Shown here one piece after another: positions 24,155 through 29,939 of a stretch of DNA of 64,000 bases. The notes below the pieces were generated by a model. It was not told the DNA's origin and did not search any database. It saw nothing but the letters and a program-made list of their open reading frames with translations. Both the position numbers and the translations under genes were made by a program. This DNA is from a virus: the IMG/VR virus record IMGVR_UViG_3300036834_000211, positions 1-64,000 of that record. One strand, 5' to 3'. How positions within the stretch are numbered: position 1 is the first letter of the stretch; every line of letters begins with the position of its first letter.

Positions 24155-26058
24155 TCGGTCGCGTCCTCGATCCCTTCCAGCGCCCCTTCGGCGCTCCCGC
24201 CGTCCTGGCAGCGGACGCCGCGCCCCGCCGTCCCAGGCGAACGGCGGACGGCAGGCCGATCGGGGCCGCGATCCGGCCCAGCGCCGGCATCCAGGCCAAC
24301 TACGACGCGCGCCTGCGCCGCCTCCTCGACGAGATGTGCGTCTCCGTGCTGTACTGGGTCAAGGCCGCGTACCGGAGGGAGGACGAGCGGATCGGGGTAC
24401 TCGCCGCGGATTCGTGGATCGACTCTAGTCCTGATCCGTCCTCATTCGCATTGGACGCCCGCCCGAGTACCGCGCTGCGGGAGGTCATCCGGCGCCTGCG
24501 GCGCCGCTGGCTGGGCCGGTTCGACGAGGCCTCGCAGGACCTGGCGCGCTACTTCGCGACCGCGGTCTGGCGTCGCAATGCCGACGAGCTGCGAAAGATC
24601 CTGAGGAGGGGCGGCCTCTCGGTCGAGTTCAGGCCCGGCCGCGCCGCGCGAGACGCGCTGGCCGCGATCGTCGAGGAGAACGTCGCGCTGATCCGGAGCA
24701 TCCCCCAGCAGTACCTGACCCAGGTCGAGGGGTCCGTGATGCGCAGCGTGGTGGCCGGGCGCGACCTGGCCGCGCTGACCTCCGATCTCCAGCACCAGCA
24801 CGGGGTGACCAGGCGACGTGCCGAGCTGATCTCGCTCCACCAGAACAACATGGCGACCGGCGCGATTCAGCGCGTCCAGTACCTCGACCTGGGGATCGAG
24901 CGGGCGATCTGGAGGCATAGCCACGCCGGCAAGTGCAAGCGCCCGTCCCACGTTGCCAACGACGGCGAGGAGTACGACGTCCGGACCGGGTGGTACGACC
25001 CGCACGAGAGGCGGTATATTAGACCAGGAGAATTGATTCACTGCTTTCCTGGATCAACTCAGATCGAGCTCCGGCGTAGTATCTCTATCGAGAGGCTTTG
25101 GCGTTCGTTTTTCAACGGACCAGTGATCAACCTCGTGGTGGGAACCGATTTGCTCCAGTCGACACCTAATCACCCAATACTGACCCGAGATGGTTGGAAG
25201 TCTGCTAATGCGATTGAGGTAGGAGACGAGATAATTTGCGTGCTCAGTGAGGATGCGAGCGTTGTTGCAAACCAGGAATACAAATTTGTAACCAGCTTCG
25301 CCGATCTTTTTGAAACGTGCCTCATTATTTTTGGAAATGTGCGCCGAAGTCGAGCTAGTTTTGACTTCTATGGCGACGTTCCCGATAGTGATGTCGATGA
25401 GGTAGCTGTCGATCACGGTCTGCTGCTCGAATACTATTCCCTTACTTTCGAGCAGTGTGGCGAGTTCCGCCTCGCCGAATCCGATGGATGGGTTAAATAT
25501 TCCGTTTTGGACGTTCTCGATCGCGTTCTGCATTCGTCGGCTGCGTGCGGACTCGGTATATTGTCTTCGCTGTTCGATGGTACGATTAGAAGCCATAAGT
25601 CGGTTTGCGTCTCCCACCGATCTGCGAGGGATGGCCCTCTCTTCGAGGATGCGCTCAACGTTGCTTCTACTGATGCCGAGCTTGCGTCCAATGTTCGGCG
25701 ATCCATCTCCACTCAAGTACATTGTGACGACTTGCGCCTTCGTTTCGGCAGAGATGGAGTCGAGCTTGGTGGGAGGTCGACCCCAAGGACGTCCGGGTCG
25801 ATGTCCTATCGGGATCTTGAAGCCGCGGCCACGCAGCGCAGTACTTACTTGGTCGGCGGTAAAGCCGACGGCTTCGGCAGCTTCCTTGAGTCGCGCGCCC
25901 GCTCGTATCAGATCCGCTGCATTAGCGAGAAGTTTATCGGGGATTTTTCTGGACATGTATATACCATGCAAACTAACCTAGGGTATTATACTGTCGGTGC
26001 GGTAAATGTCCTAGCGAAAAATTGCCGCTGCTTCAGCCAGCCAATACTGCCGAGGTGA
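24151..26058 (+). CDS. Mu gpF-like head morphogenesis protein interrupted by an intein
   Basis: 635 residues from a GTG. Residues 1-297 are the N-extein: a helical phage-head morphogenesis domain ending with RAELISLHQNNMATGAIQ, RHSHAGKCKRPSHV and DPHERRYIRPGELIH. Residues 298-624 are an intein; residues 625-635 (CRCFSQPILPR) complete the family's conserved C-terminal HCRC metal-site motif only after splicing. The mature product would be ~308 residues, normal for this family. It joins portal and capsid assembly and is packaged in small numbers in the head of many phages. The C-extein begins with Cys, as splicing chemistry requires. Confidence 0.88.
   Translation: MIGRVLDPFQRPFGAPAVLAADAAPRRPRRTADGRPIGAAIRPSAGIQANYDARLRRLLDEMCVSVLYWVKAAYRREDERIGVLAADSWIDSSPDPSSFALDARPSTALREVIRRLRRRWLGRFDEASQDLARYFATAVWRRNADELRKILRRGGLSVEFRPGRAARDALAAIVEENVALIRSIPQQYLTQVEGSVMRSVVAGRDLAALTSDLQHQHGVTRRRAELISLHQNNMATGAIQRVQYLDLGIERAIWRHSHAGKCKRPSHVANDGEEYDVRTGWYDPHERRYIRPGELIHCFPGSTQIELRRSISIERLWRSFFNGPVINLVVGTDLLQSTPNHPILTRDGWKSANAIEVGDEIICVLSEDASVVANQEYKFVTSFADLFETCLIIFGNVRRSRASFDFYGDVPDSDVDEVAVDHGLLLEYYSLTFEQCGEFRLAESDGWVKYSVLDVLDRVLHSSAACGLGILSSLFDGTIRSHKSVCVSHRSARDGPLFEDALNVASTDAELASNVRRSISTQVHCDDLRLRFGRDGVELGGRSTPRTSGSMSYRDLEAAATQRSTYLVGGKADGFGSFLESRARSYQIRCISEKFIGDFSGHVYTMQTNLGYYTVGAVNVLAKNCRCFSQPILPR
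25054..25956 (-). CDS. Vsr/PD-(D/E)XK-type homing endonuclease encoded antisense within the intein
   Basis: 300 residues from ATG 25956 (a TTG at 25971 would add five). The N-terminal half carries two helix-turn-helix units: LIRAGARLKEAAEAVGFTAD and YLSGDGSPNIGRKLGISRSN, for site recognition. The C-terminal half is a PD-(D/E)XK nuclease core: Glu162 (FGEAEL), Asp188 (YLIDITI), Glu197 and Lys199 (AIEVKTS), then RFKKIGEAGYKFVFLVCN as in Vsr-like very-short-patch nucleases. Its codons are in exact register with the sense codons, so both products are encoded by the same triplets read in opposite directions. Predicted to cut intein-free alleles and drive homing. Assignment by motif; no search was possible. 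Confidence 0.8.
   Translation of the reverse strand: MSRKIPDKLLANAADLIRAGARLKEAAEAVGFTADQVSTALRGRGFKIPIGHRPGRPWGRPPTKLDSISAETKAQVVTMYLSGDGSPNIGRKLGISRSNVERILEERAIPRRSVGDANRLMASNRTIEQRRQYTESARSRRMQNAIENVQNGIFNPSIGFGEAELATLLESKGIVFEQQTVIDSYLIDITIGNVAIEVKTSSTSAHISKNNEARFKKIGEAGYKFVFLVCNNARILTEHANYLVSYLNRISRLPTISGQYWVIRCRLEQIGSHHEVDHWSVEKRTPKPLDRDTTPELDLS
25985..26012 (-). promoter_or_regulatory. Promoter-like sequence for the antisense endonuclease
   Basis: On the minus strand a perfect TATAAT (plus 25985-25990) is preceded at 16 bases by AGGACA (plus 26007-26012), four of six matches to the -35 consensus. The expected transcript start is about 20 bases before the ATG at 25956. It lies within the sense-strand codons of block F/G. 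No strong Shine-Dalgarno follows. Confidence 0.55.
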
Positions 26059-26123
26059 GAATTGACTAAGGTCGCAGCGTTCACTTCTCTTGGTCTCGCG
26101 CATTCTATCCGTACCACGTTCTA

Positions 26124-26261
26124 ATGGAAGCCCTGCATCGAATCCTCTCTGGGCAGGCGCTGACGACCCGACAGCTGACGCTCGCGGGCATCTTCGTGAG
26201 CGTGTGGTTCCTAATGGACCTGATCCAGTTCGTCGACTGGGTCGCCGGTAAATTTTTCTAG
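26124..26261 (+). CDS. 45-residue membrane peptide
   Basis: Begins MEALHRILSGQALTTRQ, followed by one hydrophobic helix (LAGIFVSVWFLMDLIQFV) and a short basic end. No clear ribosome site, so the start is uncertain. It lies in the 217-base space between the intein-containing gene and the next gene. Single-span membrane protein of unknown role. Confidence 0.45.
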   Translation: MEALHRILSGQALTTRQLTLAGIFVSVWFLMDLIQFVDWVAGKFF

Positions 26262-26275
26262 GTGGGAGGGGAAGA

Positions 26276-26497
26276 ATGTCGATCGCAGTGAACGGTTTGG
26301 AGTGGCACAAGCAGGCACTGGTCAATATGCGCCTCTCCCTGGCCGCGAGGCAGAGGGCATTCGAACAGTCGCTGGTTGAGTTGACCGATCTGAGGACGCG
26401 GGTGGCCTTCTACGGTATACAGATCGACGAGGCGGAAAGGATGGGTAAGAAGGCGTTCGACGCCGACCACTTCATGAGATCTCGGGAACGAATCTAA
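26276..26497 (+). CDS. Small helical protein, unknown function
   Basis: 73 residues preceded by GGGAGGGGAAGA, a strong ribosome site. Almost entirely alpha-helical with heptad character: WHKQALVNMRLSLAARQRAF, SLVELTDLRTRV, IDEAERMGKKAF. No family recognised; a small coiled-coil accessory protein of the head region. Confidence 0.6.
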   Translation: MSIAVNGLEWHKQALVNMRLSLAARQRAFEQSLVELTDLRTRVAFYGIQIDEAERMGKKAFDADHFMRSRERI

Positions 26498-26519
26498 TCT
26501 CAAACGAGGAGAACTGACT

Positions 26520-27035
26520 ATGAGCGAGCAGGAGACTACCCGCGAGGAATTGCTGAGGCGCGTCCGCGAGGCCGCGCAGCGGGAGCCCAGGCAGGTCGTC
26601 TACCAAGACAAGAGCCGCGTTGTGCCGGTCGACCACGCCGCGAACCTGAAGGAGCATCTGGGGACGGCCTTCGGCTTCCCTCCCCACCTTAACGACGCGC
26701 TCCGCTCGTGGGTTGACAGCGTGGAGCAGCGCTGGAACCGAAGCGCTGCTCCACAGTCCGGGGAGCCTGGTACTCGCGTCGATACTCTCCACCTCGACTT
26801 TGACTCTACCGAGCTGAAGGACGTGCTCGACGAGCTGCGCGGTGTAGTAGGCCGCGTCGCCGCAGTCGAGACTGCAGTTGCCGACCTCAAAGCCGCCCTC
26901 AGCGACAAGCCGGCACCAGCCGGCGTTCAGAAGGCGGTCGCCGATGTGGAGGTGCCGCAACCCAATCCTCCCGAAGAAGATACCCCTGTGGAGGAAGCCC
27001 CTGCACCCATACGCCGCGGGCGAGAAACCTGCTAG
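26520..27035 (+). CDS. Hypothetical coiled-coil protein
   Basis: 171 residues with GAGGAGA 8 bases before ATG. Helical N-terminus (TREELLRRVREAAQREP), a central region with LDFDSTELKDVLDELRGVV and VAAVETAVADLKAAL forming a coiled coil, and a disordered Pro/Glu-rich C-terminus ending in Arg-rich residues and a terminal Cys. No family is recognised. It could be a structural or scaffolding accessory. Confidence 0.6.
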   Translation: MSEQETTREELLRRVREAAQREPRQVVYQDKSRVVPVDHAANLKEHLGTAFGFPPHLNDALRSWVDSVEQRWNRSAAPQSGEPGTRVDTLHLDFDSTELKDVLDELRGVVGRVAAVETAVADLKAALSDKPAPAGVQKAVADVEVPQPNPPEEDTPVEEAPAPIRRGRETC

Positions 27036-27141
27036 GTCACGATTTTAGGGTATTGCATTGCGTCCAATTATCGCTTATTAAGGTCAGTTGCGCTGTCGAC
27101 GCCTTCGAAGGGCCTTTGCGGTAGCTACCGAGAAATTACGA

Positions 27142-27399
27142 ATGTCGCTCACAAAACTCCCAGATGGCAGCTTCCTCGACGTGGAGTGCAATCCGGTCGG
27201 GGCAATCTTCAAGCAGGCTCGACCCGCCAGTGAGGACTGGGTCGTCGTTGTGATGACGAAGATGGCTCAGTTCATCGTCCCTTGTGCGGACGAGGCCGAG
27301 GCCGACGCGCAGCTTGGTGCACTAGCTGCTCGATTGGGCTATAGTGCTGTCCGGGAGGCGAAGGACGCCTTCGAAGAGATGCGCGCACGAACTCAGTAG
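27142..27399 (+). CDS. Hypothetical small protein
   Basis: 85 residues from ATG 27142: MSLTKLPDGSFLDVECNPVG, a strand-rich middle with VVVVMTKMAQFIVPC, and a helical end (AEADAQLGALAARLGY). The preceding ~105 bases hold no gene and no clear promoter, and this start has only a weak upstream purine stretch. It ends directly against the metallopeptidase ATG. Looks like a compact alpha/beta protein; function unknown. Confidence 0.55.
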   Translation: MSLTKLPDGSFLDVECNPVGAIFKQARPASEDWVVVVMTKMAQFIVPCADEAEADAQLGALAARLGYSAVREAKDAFEEMRARTQ

Positions 27400-27945
27400 A
27401 TGGTAGAGTTCGACCTCTCTGAAGCCCACCCGGACTACAAGCGGGACATTCCGGCAATACTCGAGCTATTGATGGGTCTCTACCCCGCGGCGGAGCTCCG
27501 ATCCGTTAAGCTGTATCAACCTAAGTCCGGCGACACTTCGATGGGTGCGACGTACCCCGGCGGCGAGATACGGTTGAATTCGTACTGGTTCACCAGTGAG
27601 CCCACCCAGCTCAGCGAGTCAGCCCTGCACCACACCATCGTCGACGTCGGCGGGGTGCAGATGGGATGGCACGGTCCCATGGTATGGGAGCCCAGGCAGC
27701 TTCTGACTCACGAGTTTGGGCACGTCATCTGGCAGGCCTTGCCGAAGCGTCAGGTCGAGGAGTGGGCCGGCGATAGGTGGCGGGAGGCGACTCGCAACCC
27801 ACGCCTGGCCCCGAGCGCCTACGCGCTTGCCGGCAACCCACCGGCTGAGGAGTTCTTCGGCGAGATGTTCGCACTGGTCCACCTCGGATTTGCAACCGAC
27901 GCCCAGGTTGCCGACATGGACGACTTGATCGGTAGACTGAGATGA
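27400..27945 (+). CDS. HExxH zinc metallopeptidase-like protein
   Basis: 181 residues. The zinc motif HEFGHVIW lies near residue 107; a downstream acidic segment, PAEEFFGEMFALVH near 152, supplies the third zinc-ligand Glu as in gluzincin-type minimal metalloproteases. There is no signal peptide. Similar toxin-like or minimal peptidase domains are found in phage head regions, often fused to structural proteins; a second one is in the protein at 29940-32915. Substrate unknown; roles could include head protein processing or host protein cleavage after injection. Confidence 0.7.
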   Translation: MVEFDLSEAHPDYKRDIPAILELLMGLYPAAELRSVKLYQPKSGDTSMGATYPGGEIRLNSYWFTSEPTQLSESALHHTIVDVGGVQMGWHGPMVWEPRQLLTHEFGHVIWQALPKRQVEEWAGDRWREATRNPRLAPSAYALAGNPPAEEFFGEMFALVHLGFATDAQVADMDDLIGRLR

Positions 27946-28250
27946 CTATTCGAAGTCTGATCATGATCTACGCCGTCACTTTGCTAGTGACGGTAATACT
28001 GCTGGCTCTGCAGTCTGCTCACGCCCAATCTTCCTTCTCCAGGAGCTGCCAGAACATACAGCACCACATCGGCGACGACAGGCTGTCGGCGGAGTGCCGA
28101 ACGATGGATGGGCGGTGGGTCCACACCGAGCTCGACAACGTCGGATGGTGCATCGGGGACATAGGTAATCAGGACGGTCAGCTTGTGTGCAATCGACGTC
28201 GCGACATGATTCATCGGGAAGAGCACAATTGGGGAGAGCACTACCGATGA
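27942..28250 (+). CDS. Secreted cyanovirin-N (CVNH) domain lectin
   Basis: 102 residues. A signal peptide ends near AHA (residue 28). The mature chain matches the CVNH pattern: SFSRSCQNIQ, RLSAECRTMDGRWVHTELD, then CIGDIGNQDGQLVCN, with two Cys pairs as in the canonical fold. CVNH proteins bind mannose-rich or other glycans and are frequent in soil proteobacteria, fungi and plants. Here the gene is coupled (ATGA) to the metallopeptidase upstream and to another secreted protein downstream. Role in a phage unknown; glycan binding at the cell surface is the obvious guess. Confidence 0.75.
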   Translation: MTIRSLIMIYAVTLLVTVILLALQSAHAQSSFSRSCQNIQHHIGDDRLSAECRTMDGRWVHTELDNVGWCIGDIGNQDGQLVCNRRRDMIHREEHNWGEHYR

Positions 28251-28465
28251 GAAGTGTGATCCTAGCCGTATCGGTACTAGTGGGACTGGTGTCGATCTCT
28301 CCCGCCCGAGCCGTACCCGTGCGCTCGTTCGTCGTTATCGACGCCGAGCACAGGGCGCAGGAGGAGGAGAGGGAGCGCCACCGCTGGTACCGAGAGCGAT
28401 GGCACGAGCATCGTCCCGACCGGTGGCACGAGCACCATCACGAGTACTACCGCGAGTACCGGTGA
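28247..28465 (+). CDS. Small secreted His/Arg/Glu-rich protein
   Basis: 72 residues in an ATGA overlap with the lectin gene. Signal peptide MRSVILAVSVLVGLVSISPA then RAVPV. The mature part ends in a dense run of His, Arg, Glu, Trp and Tyr (WHEHRPDRWHEHHHEYYREY), which could bind metal ions or act as a charged linker. Such small periplasmic His-rich proteins are common in alphaproteobacteria. Function unknown. Confidence 0.55.
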   Translation: MRSVILAVSVLVGLVSISPARAVPVRSFVVIDAEHRAQEEERERHRWYRERWHEHRPDRWHEHHHEYYREYR

Positions 28466-28713
28466 TGGCATCCTGTCATCCGATCTACGTGACCGGCATA
28501 TCGCAGGATGAGTGGGATCGGCTGCGCGCGGCCGCCACACTGCGCGCTCAGTTCGTCCTGAACGGCACTTCCGGCACCTACGACGGTCACGGATTCCGCG
28601 TCGATTGGTCGTACTCGGCCGCGTCGGAGACAATCACGGTAACGCCGCAGGACATCCCGATTGCGTGCCTCCTCTTCGAGAGCTTGCTGCGCCACGGCAT
28701 CGCGACTGTCTGA
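28465..28713 (+). CDS. Hypothetical small protein
   Basis: 82 residues from an ATG overlapping the upstream TGA by one base. The sequence PIYVTGISQDEWDRLRAAAT and the C-terminal IACLLFESLLRHGI suggest a compact alpha/beta domain with two Cys. No family or signal peptide. Fits the run of short coupled genes at 27.1-28.7 kb. Confidence 0.55.
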   Translation: MASCHPIYVTGISQDEWDRLRAAATLRAQFVLNGTSGTYDGHGFRVDWSYSAASETITVTPQDIPIACLLFESLLRHGIATV

Positions 28714-28763
28714 GAAAACCCGCGGCGTCGTCCCCCCGAAAAACAGCGATGGAGTGCTAGAGC

Positions 28764-29210
28764 TTGTCCGGCCTCCCTCCCGCTCCTGCGACGACGATCA
28801 AGACAGTCTTCTCCCAGGTTGACCAGATCGCTGCCCGACTCCAGATTCTTTCGGCTCAGGCCCCCACCTACGCGCAGTTCAACGTTACTCTGGGGCACCT
28901 GTCGAACCAGATCTCGCAGCTCCAGCAGCAGTTCGTCGCGTTCCAGGATCAGATAGTCGCCATACTGGAGCTCCTCCAGGCAATCCTGGAGCTGGCGCCG
29001 ACCTTCGGGACACTCCTTAATCAGGAGCTGATCCTCCAGAGCTTGGTACGCATCGAGCAGGCGCTCGGGAGCGTTCCGAAGACCCCGACGCAGATCGGGG
29101 TGGACTTTAAGAACGTTGAGACTGAGCCCCAGAAGCCGGCGAAGATCGGCGTGAGGACCGACGAGGTCACAACGGAACCTCAGAAGACCCCAGTGAGACG
29201 TGGACCCTAA
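28764..29210 (+). CDS. Coiled-coil protein, unknown function
   Basis: 148 residues from TTG 28764, with GGAG about 10 bases upstream. A long amphipathic region (FSQVDQIAARLQILSAQAP, LGHLSNQISQLQQQFVAF, ILELLQAILELAP) predicts a coiled-coil rod. The C-terminus has two similar segments, VDFKNVETEPQKPAKIGV and VRTDEVTTEPQKTPV, a short internal repeat. No known family; may be a structural spacer. Confidence 0.55.
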   Translation: MSGLPPAPATTIKTVFSQVDQIAARLQILSAQAPTYAQFNVTLGHLSNQISQLQQQFVAFQDQIVAILELLQAILELAPTFGTLLNQELILQSLVRIEQALGSVPKTPTQIGVDFKNVETEPQKPAKIGVRTDEVTTEPQKTPVRRGP

Positions 29211-29228
29211 CCCCAAGGAGATTGCGAC

Positions 29229-29666
29229 ATGGCTACCCTGCCCGTACTCCCCAACGGCCACTTTGGCCTCCAGAACAACATGGTCTACTACTTCCCCCTC
29301 CAAGACGAGGACGTCAACAACAACATTGTACCGGCTCCAACTGGCGACGTCGTGACCCCTGTCGCCACCGGAGCTCACGCCGCCTCCCTGGCGTTCGCTG
29401 TCGGAGCAATGCCCGCCGGTAGCCCCAACCCCGGCGCCCCGGCGATCGTCGGTACTCCCATGGTCGTCCAGTCGGACGCTGGCAACGGCGGAGGCGGTAT
29501 CGGCCTGACTCTGACCGACACCGCGGGTCTGGCCGAGAACACGGTGACGTCGTCTGCACTGTTCGACATCACCGTGCCACCCCCGGGTCCGGCGACCGCG
29601 GAGGGCGTGGACTTCCCCGGCGTGTTCGTGGTGGCCCAGCCAACCCCGGCTGCTCCAGGGCCGTAA
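29229..29666 (+). CDS. Hypothetical, probable minor structural protein
   Basis: 145 residues, ATG 8 bases after AAGGAG. Composition rich in Ala, Pro, Gly, Val and Thr with beta-strand alternation (VVTPVATGAHAASLAFAVG, GIGLTLTDTAGLAENTV), like small Ig-like decoration proteins. No signal peptide. Its stop codon begins the second copy of the repeated RNA element. Confidence 0.5.
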   Translation: MATLPVLPNGHFGLQNNMVYYFPLQDEDVNNNIVPAPTGDVVTPVATGAHAASLAFAVGAMPAGSPNPGAPAIVGTPMVVQSDAGNGGGGIGLTLTDTAGLAENTVTSSALFDITVPPPGPATAEGVDFPGVFVVAQPTPAAPGP

Positions 29667-29776
29667 TCGAGCCTGCAACGACGAATTACTGCGATTCCAG
29701 CTTGATAAGAGCTGTGGCCGCTCCCCTTATTGCGGCCACAGCTTAATCAAGGCTGGACGAGCCTTAGAGACGATTT
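29667..29776 (+). ncRNA. Repeated intergenic pseudoknot element, copy B
   Basis: P1: GATT (29693-29696) with AATC (29745-29748). P2: CCAGCTT (29697-29703) with AAGGCTGG (29749-29756). P3: a 12-bp stem AGCTGTGGCCGC (29710-29721) with GCGGCCACAGCT (29732-29743). The 5' AGCCTGC and 3' GGCTGGACGAGCCTTAG ... GACGATTT are as in copies A and D, while helix sequences differ but stay paired. An alternative hairpin AAGGCT/AGCCTT competes with P2. It starts right after a stop codon and ends 7 bases before the next ATG. Confidence 0.68.
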
Positions 29777-29782
29777 CCCGAG

Positions 29783-29938
29783 ATGCTCGGAACGATTTTA
29801 CTCATCGTCCTGATCCTGCTGCTGGTCGGCGCGCTGCCCACCTGGCCGCACAGCGCCGGTTGGGGATATTATCCGACTGGCGGCCTGGGTCTCATCCTGA
29901 TCATCCTGATCGTGCTGCTGTTGCTCGGACGCTTGTAG
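29783..29938 (+). CDS. DUF3309 small membrane protein
   Basis: 51 residues: MLGTILLIVLILLLVGALPT, a WPHSAGWGYYPTGG turn, then a second hydrophobic helix ending LLLLGRL. This two-helix layout with the Trp-Pro and Gly-Tyr turn is the DUF3309 signature, a family widespread in proteobacterial chromosomes. No Shine-Dalgarno precedes the ATG; instead the repeated RNA element ends 7 bases upstream. Possible holin-like or membrane-stress role; unknown. Its stop touches the GTG of the next gene. Confidence 0.8.
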   Translation: MLGTILLIVLILLLVGALPTWPHSAGWGYYPTGGLGLILIILIVLLLLGRL

Positions 29939-29939
29939 T

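Larger units (their letters stand above)
25042..26022 (+). mobile_element. Intein with antisense-encoded homing endonuclease
   Basis: 327 residues. Block A begins CFPGSTQI. Block B is LLQSTPNHPILTRDGW with the TxxH signature. Block F/G is GHVYTMQTNLGYYTVGAVNV then LAKN followed by Cys+1. The residue before the terminal Asn is Lys instead of the usual His. No LAGLIDADG or HNH domain is encoded on this strand; the ~220 residues between blocks B and F have no recognisable fold. Instead 25054-25956 encodes an endonuclease on the opposite strand. Base composition is clearly more AT-rich than the flanking extein, indicating separate origin. Confidence 0.88.

Noticed and set aside
29749-29776. Intrinsic terminator formed by AAGGCT/AGCCTT
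   Set aside because: The stem is followed by AGAGACGATTT rather than a T-run, and the genes continue in the same direction with the element abutting the next start codon.
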